A stretch of 32,677 bases of DNA from Acidimicrobiaceae bacterium (GTDB lineage Bacteria; Actinomycetota; Acidimicrobiia; Acidimicrobiales; RAAP-2), in contig PLHF01000125.1 in the NCBI GenBank assembly GCA_003138855.1, positions 1-32,677 of the forward strand. Direction: 5' to 3'. Below are positions 26,194-32,677 of this stretch, piece by piece. Made by a program: the position numbers and the translations under genes. How positions within the stretch are numbered: the first letter of the stretch is position 1; each line of letters opens with the position of its first letter. The notes beneath the pieces were generated by a model, which was given only the letters and a program-made list of their open reading frames with translations, did no database searches and was not told where the DNA came from.

Positions 26194-27189
26194 CTAACCG
26201 AATTCGATGGCGCTGTACTCGGCGAGCTTCTGCAGCGGGTGGCGCGCGTCGATCAGGCGCACCGTGCCCGACCTGGAGCGCATCACCAGTGACTGGGTGT
26301 GGGCCCCGAACCCGTCGTAACGGACGCCGGCGAGCAGCTCCCCGTCGGTGATCCCGGTGGCGGCGAAGAAGCAGTTGTCGCCGCGGACCAGGTCGTCGGT
26401 GTGGAGGACCGCATCGAGGTCGTAGCCGAGATCGAGGGCGGCCCGGCGCTCAACATCGTCGCGGGGCCAGAGGCGGCCTTGGATCTCCCCACCCATCGAC
26501 TTGAGGGCGGCGGCCGAGATGACCCCCTCGGGTGTCCCCCCGATGCCCACCAGGAGGTCCACCCCGGTGTCGGGCCAGGAGGTGGCAATGGCTGCGGCCA
26601 CGTCGCCGTCGGTGATGAGCCGGATGCGGGCCCCCGAGGCCCGCACGCGGGCGATGAGGTCGTCGTGGCGCGGCCGGTCGAGGATGACCACGGTCAGGTC
26701 CCGGACCGTGGTCTCCTTGGCCGTGGCAACCTTCTTCAGGTTCTCCTCGATGGGCGCGGTGATGTCGATGGCCCCCACGGCGAGCGGCCCGACGGCCAGC
26801 TTCTCCATGTAGACGCACGGACCGGGGTCGAACATGGTGCCCCGCCCGGAGACGGCGATCACTGCCAGGGCCCCGCCCCGGCCCAGGGCGGTGGAGGTGG
26901 TCCCGTCGACGGGGTCCACGGCGATGTCGGTCCTGGGCGGGTTGCCGTCCCCGATGCGCTCGCCGTTGAACAGCATGGGCGCGTTGTCCTTCTCGCCCTC
27001 GCCGATCACCACCAGCCCGTCCATGGAGATGGAGGACAGCACGATCCGCATGGCGTTGACCGCGGCGTCGTCGGCCCCCTCCTTGTCGCCTCGGCCCATC
27101 CAGCGCGATGCGGCCAGCGCCGCGGCCTCGGTGACCCGCACCAGCTCCATTGCCAAGTTGCGATCGGGTGCCTGCGTATGGGGAGTCAC
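26194..27189 (-). CDS. glpX: Fructose-1,6-bisphosphatase class II
   Basis: GlpX hydrolyses fructose 1,6-bisphosphate to fructose 6-phosphate in gluconeogenesis and is the main type in actinobacteria. The 331-aa protein has [11 protein letters not shown] (63-73) and DPVDGTTS (92-99), the metal-binding acids, then [20 protein letters not shown] and [16 protein letters not shown] for phosphate and substrate binding. It starts with GTG 27189, 8 nt behind a TAACCT box (27203-27198, minus strand) and without a ribosome-binding site, so probably leaderless. The N-terminal [16 protein letters not shown] fits the family. Confidence 0.97.
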   Translation of the reverse strand: MTPHTQAPDRNLAMELVRVTEAAALAASRWMGRGDKEGADDAAVNAMRIVLSSISMDGLVVIGEGEKDNAPMLFNGERIGDGNPPRTDIAVDPVDGTTSTALGRGGALAVIAVSGRGTMFDPGPCVYMEKLAVGPLAVGAIDITAPIEENLKKVATAKETTVRDLTVVILDRPRHDDLIARVRASGARIRLITDGDVAAAIATSWPDTGVDLLVGIGGTPEGVISAAALKSMGGEIQGRLWPRDDVERRAALDLGYDLDAVLHTDDLVRGDNCFFAATGITDGELLAGVRYDGFGAHTQSLVMRSRSGTVRLIDARHPLQKLAEYSAIEFG

Positions 27190-27197
27190 GGACCCCG

Positions 27198-27203
27198 AGG
27201 TTA
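27198..27203 (-). promoter_or_regulatory. Probable -10 box of glpX (TAACCT)
   Basis: TAACCT on the minus strand, 8 nt before the GTG start. The same hexamer stands before the redox operon start at 5342. Confidence 0.45.
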
Positions 27204-27310
27204 GTGGCTGGCGGGCGGGAGAACCGGCGGAACCGCCCCGGGGCGGTGCGCCACGGGGTGCTCGCCCCGGGTGACCGCGGGCGGGGCTGCCATAGTGGCT
27301 CGAACATCCC

Positions 27311-27316
27311 TATGCT
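27311..27316 (+). promoter_or_regulatory. Probable -10 box of the acyl-CoA mutase gene (TATGCT)
   Basis: TATGCT is followed by exactly 6 nt and the GTG at 27323. No Shine-Dalgarno sequence lies between, so transcription should begin at or next to the start codon. Confidence 0.5.
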
Positions 27317-27322
27317 GGCCCG

Positions 27323-29020
27323 GTGAGCCCAGGAGAGGAACGCCAGGCCGTGGGCGGATTCGCAGAGTGGCAGGATGCCTATGCCGACGCCACCCTCCGG
27401 GACGCCGACTTCGAGACGATGTCGGGGGTCCCCCTCGATCCGGCCTACGGCCGGCGGCCGGCGGCCGGCGCGGCGGCCGGTTCCGGCGAGGAGGCACCCG
27501 GCGAGTGGCCGGGCGTCTTCCCCTACACGCGGGGGCCCTACGCCTCGATGTACCGCTCCAAGCTGTGGACCATGCGAATGTTCGCCGGGTTCGGGACGGC
27601 CGAGGACACCAACGCCCGTTTCCACGACATCCTCCGCGCCGGCGGGGACGGCCTGTCGGTGGCCTACGACCTCCCCACCCTGATGGGCCGCGACTCCGAT
27701 GACCCGCTGTGTGAGGGCGAGGTGGGCCGGTGCGGTGTGGCGGTGGACACGCTGGCCGACGCCGAGGACCTCTTCGCCGGCATCGACCTCGGGTCCACCA
27801 CCACCTCGATGACCATCAACTCGCCGGCGGCCATGTGCTTCGCCATGTACGTGTCGGCGGCCGAGGCGGCGGGGACCGAGCGCAAGCGCCTCGGCGGCAC
27901 CCTCCAGAACGACATCCTGAAGGAGTACCAGGCCCAGAAGGAGTACATCTTCCCGCCCCGGCCGTCACTCCGGCTGGTCACCGACATCATCCGCTACTGC
28001 GCGGCGGAGATGCCCCGGTTCCACCCGGTGTCGGTGTCCGGCTACCACATCCGTGAGGCGGGCTCGACGGCAGCACACGAGCTGGCCTTCACCCTGGCCA
28101 ACGGGTTCGCCTACGTGGAGGCGGCCAGCGCGGCCGGCCTGGGGGTCGACGAGTTCGCCCCGCGCCTGTCCTTCTTCTTCAACGCCCACATCGACTTCTT
28201 CGAGGAGATCGCCAAGTACCGGGCCGCCCGCCGGATCTGGGCCACCTGGATGCGCGACCGCTACGGCGCCGAGGAGCCGCGCTCGCTGATCTGCCGGTTC
28301 CACACCCAGACCGCCGGGGTCTCGTTGACGGCCCAGCAGCCCGAGCTCAACATCGTGCGGACGGCCATCGAGGCGCTGGCCGGGGTGCTCGGAGGCACCC
28401 AGAGCCTGCACACCAACTCGATGGACGAGGTGCTGGCCCTGCCCACCGAGAAGGCGGCCCGCATCGCCCTGCGCACCCAGCAGGTACTGGCCAGCGAGAC
28501 CGGGGTGGCCAACGTGGCCGACCCCCTGGGCGGGTCGTGGTTCGTCGAGGCGCTCACCGACGAGATGGAGGCACAGGCCGAGGCCGTCTTCGCCCACCTC
28601 GACGAGTTGGGTGACGGGTCGATCCTCGACGGGGTGATCGCCGGCATCGAGACCAACTGGTTCCAGGGCGAGATCGCGGACGCCGCCTACCGCTTCCAGC
28701 GGAAGGTCTCGGCCGACCGCATGGTCATCGTGGGCGTGAACGGCTTCACCGGGGGGAACGGGGATTCGGAGCTGCCGACCCTCCACATCGGCCCCGAGGT
28801 GGAGGAGGCCCAGCGCAAGCGGCTGGCCGAGGTCAAGCGCCACCGTTCCGGGGCGGCGGTGGAGGCGGCGCTGGCCCGCCTGGTGGACGATGCGGGGCAC
28901 GCGGAGCGCAACCTGATGCCGTCCATCTTCGAGGCCGTGCGGGCCTACACCACGGTGGGCGAGATGGTCAACGCCCTGGCCGGTGTGTTCGGTCGGTGGG
29001 AGGAGCACGCGGTCATCTGA
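27323..29020 (+). CDS. icmA: Acyl-CoA mutase large subunit (methylmalonyl-CoA mutase family, isobutyryl-CoA mutase type)
   Basis: The 565-aa protein is the TIM-barrel substrate domain of a B12-dependent acyl-CoA mutase; the B12-binding domain must come from a separate small subunit not in this window. Motifs include AGFGTAEDTNARF (88-100), TTTSMTINSPAA (159-170), VSGYHIREAG (238-247, with Tyr 241 and His 242), SFFFNAHIDFFEEIAK and FHTQTAGVSLTAQQP. Two specificity sites read Phe 87 and Gln 205 (KEYQAQKEY). Methylmalonyl-CoA mutases have Tyr and Arg there, spaced 118 as here; isobutyryl-CoA mutase has Phe and Gln. Length and split form also match IcmA. The GTG start stands 6 nt behind a TATGCT box. 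meaB lies two genes downstream. Confidence 0.9.
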   Translation: MSPGEERQAVGGFAEWQDAYADATLRDADFETMSGVPLDPAYGRRPAAGAAAGSGEEAPGEWPGVFPYTRGPYASMYRSKLWTMRMFAGFGTAEDTNARFHDILRAGGDGLSVAYDLPTLMGRDSDDPLCEGEVGRCGVAVDTLADAEDLFAGIDLGSTTTSMTINSPAAMCFAMYVSAAEAAGTERKRLGGTLQNDILKEYQAQKEYIFPPRPSLRLVTDIIRYCAAEMPRFHPVSVSGYHIREAGSTAAHELAFTLANGFAYVEAASAAGLGVDEFAPRLSFFFNAHIDFFEEIAKYRAARRIWATWMRDRYGAEEPRSLICRFHTQTAGVSLTAQQPELNIVRTAIEALAGVLGGTQSLHTNSMDEVLALPTEKAARIALRTQQVLASETGVANVADPLGGSWFVEALTDEMEAQAEAVFAHLDELGDGSILDGVIAGIETNWFQGEIADAAYRFQRKVSADRMVIVGVNGFTGGNGDSELPTLHIGPEVEEAQRKRLAEVKRHRSGAAVEAALARLVDDAGHAERNLMPSIFEAVRAYTTVGEMVNALAGVFGRWEEHAVI

Positions 29021-29067
29021 GCCCTGCCTGCCGGATCGGTGGGCGCCCTCCGGGGCACGATCCGTCG

Positions 29068-29088
29068 GCCCGGGGGCGGGTCCCGGGC
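29068..29088 (+). terminator. Inverted repeat downstream of the mutase gene, possible terminator
   Basis: GCCCGGG (29068-29074), 7 nt, CCCGGGC (29082-29088): a perfect 7-bp stem 48 nt after the stop. No U-tract. It lies before the separate murA promoter. Confidence 0.4.
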
Positions 29089-29147
29089 GGTCCAGGGGTG
29101 GGAGGCGGACAGGCCGTCGTTCCACAGGGGTGCCCGTCCGGGCGGGC

Positions 29148-29153
29148 CATACT
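29148..29153 (+). promoter_or_regulatory. Probable -10 box of murA (CATACT)
   Basis: CATACT is followed by 6 nt and the GTG at 29160. The first base departs from TAnnnT. Confidence 0.4.
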
Positions 29154-29159
29154 GGTGGG

Positions 29160-30440
29160 GTGGATCGCTTCGTCGTCAGCCCGGCCGGGCCGCTGTCGGG
29201 GACCGTCCGGGCCGGTGGGGCCAAGAACTCGGTCCTGAAGCTGATGGCGGCCTGCCTGCTGGCCGAGGGCCGCCACGTCCTGACCAACGTCCCCCGGATC
29301 GCCGATGTGGAGATCATGGGCGAGGTGCTCGGGGCCATGGGGGTGGACGTGCGCCGGGGCCGGACGCCGGACGAGCTGGTGGTGACCACCCCGGCCGAAG
29401 TGACCCCCGAGCCTCCCTACGATCTGGTGGAGAAGATGCGGGCCTCGGTGGTCGTGCTCGGCCCGCTGCTGGCCCGCCACGGGTGGGCGACGGTGCCGAT
29501 GCCGGGGGGCGACGACTTCGGCCCGCGTCCCATCGAGATGCACGTGCACGCGCTCGAGACGATGGGCGCGGTGTTCGCGTCGTCCCACGGCAACGTGGAG
29601 GCCAGGGTCGAGTCCACCGTCGGCGGGGTGCCGCGGCTCGTCGGCAACCGGGTGGTCCTCGAGTACCCCAGCCACACCGGGACGGACAACGTGCTGATGG
29701 CGGCCGCCCTGGCCAAGGGGACCACCGTCATCGAAAACGCGGCCCGCGAGCCCGAGGTGAGCGACCTGGCCGACTTCCTCAACGCCATGGGGGCCCGGAT
29801 CACCGGCGCCGGTACCTCGCGCATCGAGGTCGAAGGGGTCGACGCCCTGCACCCGACCACCCATGCCGTCATCCCCGACCGGTTGGTGGTGGCCACCTTC
29901 CTGGTGGCGGCCGGCCTTGCCGGCGGCGACGTGGTGGTCGAGGACGGCCGGCCGGACCACATGGACATGCTGATCCGCAAGCTTGCGGCCATGGGCGTCG
30001 AGATCACCATGGACCCCGACGGACTGCGTGCACGCAGGGACCTCTCGTTTCCGTTGCACTCGGTCGACGTGGCCACGCTGCCCTATCCGGGCTTCGCCAC
30101 CGACTACAAGCCGCTGATGGTCACCCTGCTCACCGTGGCCGACGGCGTCGGCATCGTCACCGAGAACCTCTTCTTCGGCCGGTTCCGCTACGTGGAGGAG
30201 CTTCGACGGATGGGGGCGGACATCCGAACCGAGGGCCACCACGCCGTCGTCCGCGGCGTCGAGCGCCTCTCGGGCGCCCCGGTCCGGGCCTTCGACGTGC
30301 GCGCCGGTGCCGCGTTGGTGCTGGCCGGCCTGGTGGCCGACGGGGAGACGGTGATCACCGACGCCCATCACGTCGACCGGGGTTACGAGAACCTCGACGG
30401 CAAGCTGGCCTCGCTCGGCGCGCACGTCGTCCGGGCCTGA
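29160..30440 (+). CDS. murA: UDP-N-acetylglucosamine 1-carboxyvinyltransferase
   Basis: MurA moves enolpyruvate from PEP to UDP-GlcNAc, the first committed step of peptidoglycan synthesis in the cytosol. The 426-aa protein starts VDRFVVSPAGPLSGTVRAGGAKNS (with the catalytic Lys of GAKNS) and has two repeated EPSP-synthase-type lobes. The active-site loop reads MPGGDDFGPRPIEMH: the Cys that fosfomycin alkylates (Cys115 in E. coli) is Asp 118. The same Cys-to-Asp change makes mycobacterial and chlamydial MurA insensitive to fosfomycin. Other motifs are SHTGTDNVLMAAALAKGTTVIENAAREPEV and GFATDYKPLM. The GTG start is probably leaderless. Confidence 0.97.
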   Translation: MDRFVVSPAGPLSGTVRAGGAKNSVLKLMAACLLAEGRHVLTNVPRIADVEIMGEVLGAMGVDVRRGRTPDELVVTTPAEVTPEPPYDLVEKMRASVVVLGPLLARHGWATVPMPGGDDFGPRPIEMHVHALETMGAVFASSHGNVEARVESTVGGVPRLVGNRVVLEYPSHTGTDNVLMAAALAKGTTVIENAAREPEVSDLADFLNAMGARITGAGTSRIEVEGVDALHPTTHAVIPDRLVVATFLVAAGLAGGDVVVEDGRPDHMDMLIRKLAAMGVEITMDPDGLRARRDLSFPLHSVDVATLPYPGFATDYKPLMVTLLTVADGVGIVTENLFFGRFRYVEELRRMGADIRTEGHHAVVRGVERLSGAPVRAFDVRAGAALVLAGLVADGETVITDAHHVDRGYENLDGKLASLGAHVVRA

Positions 30441-30460
30441 CTGGCCGCCCCCGGCCCGTA

Positions 30461-30466
30461 TACGCT
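30461..30466 (+). promoter_or_regulatory. Probable -10 box of meaB (TACGCT)
   Basis: TACGCT (within TATACGCT) is followed by 9 nt and the ATG at 30476, inside the 35-nt murA-meaB gap. A very short leader or none is expected; read-through from murA is also possible. Confidence 0.35.
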
Positions 30467-30475
30467 CGTCACCTC

Positions 30476-31474
30476 ATGGCGAAGTTCCGCATCTCCGATC
30501 CCTCGGCGCTCCTCGAGGTGGCCCGCGACGGGGACCGTGTGGCCCTGGCGCGCCTGCTGTCGTTGGTGGAGCGAGGCGGCGACGGGTCCCGCTCCGTGGC
30601 CGAGTTGGCCTTCAAGACGGTCGACCAGGCCTACACGGTCGGCGTCACCGGGGCGCCCGGCGCCGGCAAGTCGACGCTGACCGACCATCTCATCACCCTG
30701 GGCCGCGAGCAGGGCCTCGACGGGCCGGACCAGCTGGCCGTGCTGGCGATCGACCCCTCGTCCCCGTACTCGGGCGGTGCCATCCTCGGCGACCGGGTGC
30801 GCATGCAGAGCCACGCCCTCGACGACGGGGTCTTCATCCGGTCGATGGCCACCCGGGGCCACCTCGGGGGCCTGGCGGTCGCCGTCCCCGACGCCGTGCG
30901 CCTGCTGTCGGCGGTGGGGATACCCCTGGTCCTGATCGAGACGGTGGGCGTCGGGCAGCAGGAAGTGGAGGTGGCCGCGGCCACCGACACCACCATCGTC
31001 GTGGTCAATCCCGGGTGGGGGGATGCCGTTCAGGCCAACAAGGCGGGGCTACTCGAGATCGCCGACCTGTTCGTCATAAACAAGGCCGACCGACCGGGTG
31101 CCCGCGAGACGCGGCGCGACCTCGATCTGATGCTGGACCTCACCGATCTCGGGACGTGGCGCCCCGAGATCCTGGAGACGGTTGCCTCGACGGGCGAAGG
31201 GGTCGAGGAGCTGTGGGCGGCGATCGGACGACACCGCCGGCAGCTCATCGAGGGAGGGACCCTCGACGAGCAGCGCCGCCGACGGCTCACCCGCGAGTTC
31301 CACCAGATCCTGATGGCCCGCCTCGAGCACGACATCGACCGGCTGTTGGCAGCCGACCGGTTCGCCGGCATCACCGGGGCCATGGCGGCCGGCGAGCTCG
31401 ATCCCTACGAGGCGGCCGACCGACTCCTGTCGGGGATGGTGCCGGACCCCGACGGCCCCACGCCCGACAGCTGA
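30476..31474 (+). CDS. meaB: MeaB-type GTPase, chaperone of B12-dependent acyl-CoA mutases
   Basis: This G3E-family P-loop GTPase protects and reloads cobalamin-dependent mutases. The 332-aa protein has the P-loop GAPGAGKS (59-66), AIDPSSPYSGGAILGDRVRM (Mg2+ and switch region), FIRSMATRGHLGGL, the Walker B stretch LIETVGVGQQEVE, and NKADRPGA for guanine. The C-terminal helices that pair the dimer are present. The only mutase gene in view is the isobutyryl-type one 1.5 kb upstream, with murA between, so that mutase is the likely client. Confidence 0.95.
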   Translation: MAKFRISDPSALLEVARDGDRVALARLLSLVERGGDGSRSVAELAFKTVDQAYTVGVTGAPGAGKSTLTDHLITLGREQGLDGPDQLAVLAIDPSSPYSGGAILGDRVRMQSHALDDGVFIRSMATRGHLGGLAVAVPDAVRLLSAVGIPLVLIETVGVGQQEVEVAAATDTTIVVVNPGWGDAVQANKAGLLEIADLFVINKADRPGARETRRDLDLMLDLTDLGTWRPEILETVASTGEGVEELWAAIGRHRRQLIEGGTLDEQRRRRLTREFHQILMARLEHDIDRLLAADRFAGITGAMAAGELDPYEAADRLLSGMVPDPDGPTPDS

Positions 31475-31520
31475 GCCCGTCGGTGCGGCCGGCCGGCATT
31501 GTGGGCATGGCCGCCTCGGG

Positions 31521-31526
31521 TAGCGT
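31521..31526 (+). promoter_or_regulatory. Probable -10 box of treS (TAGCGT)
   Basis: TAGCGT is followed by 6 nt and the GTG at 31533, with no ribosome-binding site, again the leaderless layout. Confidence 0.45.
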
Positions 31527-31532
31527 GCGCAC

Positions 31533-32677
31533 GTGATCGCTACATCTGATCCGGGAAGTCGGGCCGTGTCCCCACGGGTGGCAACGATGGGCCGGCTGTC
31601 CAGGGAGCCGGGAGCGCTGAGCGCGCCGCTCCCGCCGCCGGAGGAGGACGAGCTCTGGTTCCAGCGCGCCGTCTTCTACGAGGTCTTCATCCGCGGCTTC
31701 TTCGACGGCAACAACGACGGCGTGGGGGACATCCCTGGGCTCATCGTCAAGCTCGACTATCTCCAGTGGCTGGGCGTCGACTGCCTGTGGCTGCTCCCCT
31801 TCTACCCGTCCCCACTCCGCGACGGCGGCTACGACATCAGCGACTACTTCTCGGTGCACCCCGAGTGCGGCACGGTCGAGGATCTCTCGAGGCTGCTCGT
31901 CGAGGCGCACGCCCGCGGCATCCGTGTCATCGCCGACCTGGTGATCAACCACACCAGCGACCAGCACCCCTGGTTCGTCGAGTCACGGCAGAGCCGCGAC
32001 AACCCCAAGGCCGACTGGTACGTCTGGAACGACGACGACCAGCGGTGGCCCGAGGCCCGGGTGGTCTTCATCGACGCGGAGCGGTCCAACTGGGCCTACG
32101 ACGCGCCACGCGAGCAGTACTACTGGCATCGCTTCTACTCCCACCAGCCCGACCTCAACTACGACAACCCCGAAGTGGCCGAGGCCATGCTCGAGGTGGT
32201 GCGCTTCTGGCTCGACCTCGGCCTCGACGGCTTCCGGCTCGACGCGGTCCCGTTCCTCTTCCAGCGGGACGGGACGGCGGGGGAGAACCTCCCCGAGACA
32301 CACGCCTTCATCCGCCGGGTCCGGGCCGAGTTGGATGCGAACTACCCCGGCCGCATCCTGCTGGCCGAGGCCAACGGCTGGCCGGCCGATGTCGCCGACT
32401 ATTTCGGCGACGACGACGAGTGCCACCTCTGCTTCAACTTCCCGTTGATGCCGCGGCTGTTCATGGCGGTGCGACGCGAGCAGAGCCTTCCGATCACCGA
32501 AATACTGGCCCAGACCCCCACGGCGCCCGAACGGGCCCAGTGGGCGATCTTCCTGCGCAACCACGACGAGTTGACCCTCGAGATGGTGACCGACGAGGAG
32601 CGTGACTACCTCTTCGCCGAGTACGCCAAGGACCCGCGCATGAAGCGCCACATGGGCATCGGCCGCCGCCTGGCCCC
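31533..32677 (+). CDS. treS: Trehalose synthase (maltose alpha-D-glucosyltransferase), 5' part
   Basis: This GH13 enzyme interconverts maltose and trehalose. The frame is open from the GTG at 31533 to the window end, giving 381 codons of an expected 550-600. After a 40-residue non-conserved start come [16 protein letters not shown] (48-63), [18 protein letters not shown] (85-102), [14 protein letters not shown] (135-148), [23 protein letters not shown] (232-241, nucleophile Asp 237), LLAEANGWP (276-284, acid/base Glu 279) and [11 protein letters not shown] (340-350, third acid Asp 345). The set ENLPETHAF and LAEANxWP is typical of TreS rather than other GH13 enzymes. An ATG at 31587 is a second possible start. 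Confidence 0.95.
   Translation, partial: MIATSDPGSRAVSPRVATMGRLSREPGALSAPLPPPEEDELWFQRAVFYEVFIRGFFDGNNDGVGDIPGLIVKLDYLQWLGVDCLWLLPFYPSPLRDGGYDISDYFSVHPECGTVEDLSRLLVEAHARGIRVIADLVINHTSDQHPWFVESRQSRDNPKADWYVWNDDDQRWPEARVVFIDAERSNWAYDAPREQYYWHRFYSHQPDLNYDNPEVAEAMLEVVRFWLDLGLDGFRLDAVPFLFQRDGTAGENLPETHAFIRRVRAELDANYPGRILLAEANGWPADVADYFGDDDECHLCFNFPLMPRLFMAVRREQSLPITEILAQTPTAPERAQWAIFLRNHDELTLEMVTDEERDYLFAEYAKDPRMKRHMGIGRRLA

Noticed and set aside
29039..31474. One 811-codon open frame ending as MeaB
   Set aside because: Its first half is a Gly/Arg/Pro-rich shadow of murA in another frame. MeaB begins at 30476.

Overview
The window is GC-rich DNA from an actinomycete (Actinomycetota), most probably of the class Acidimicrobiia. 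Supporting signs are the gene order wecA - two small AtpI-type genes - atpBEFHAGDC, a MurA whose catalytic Cys is Asp, a mycobacteria-like ATP synthase delta subunit, a TLP1-type thiolase-like protein, and many genes that start directly behind a TAnnnT -10 box. The class is inferred from overall gene flavour; no rRNA or tRNA is present to confirm it.

Positions 1-1290 hold the 3' end of a serA-like gene, an ABM monooxygenase-like gene, a 59-aa membrane peptide gene and the remnant of a glycoside hydrolase. Positions 1288-7395, all on the minus strand, form a redox locus. An OmpR-type response regulator and its histidine kinase are followed by five genes: a Ser/Gly-rich membrane protein, ApbE flavin transferase, a ferric-reductase-like haem protein, a NuoF-like flavo-iron-sulfur protein and a ferredoxin. 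All five junctions inside these two units are 4-nt stop/start overlaps. Between the kinase and the five-gene unit lie four tandem 11-bp repeats next to a -10 box and a leaderless GTG start, a plausible regulator target. This locus is the best candidate here for an undescribed system: regulated electron transfer from cytosolic carriers across the membrane. The usual FMN-binding substrate of ApbE is not visible.

Positions 7396-8070 have no convincing gene. Positions 8071-10591 (minus) hold greA-leuC-leuD in one tight unit. Positions 10750-13040 (plus) hold a serine hydrolase and a flippase-like membrane protein, facing a TLP1 thiolase-like gene (13060-14664, minus). From a 61-bp divergent promoter region at 14665-14725 the plus strand runs rpiB, glyA, wecA and the full ATP synthase operon, ending at 26134. 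The delta subunit has a duplicated N-terminal domain and its gene overlaps atpF by 4 nt.

A hairpin separates the convergent atpC and glpX. Divergent from glpX is an acyl-CoA mutase large subunit with isobutyryl-type active-site residues, followed by murA, meaB (the GTPase chaperone of such mutases) and the 5' part of treS, which runs off the window. No mobile element, CRISPR array, rRNA or tRNA was seen.
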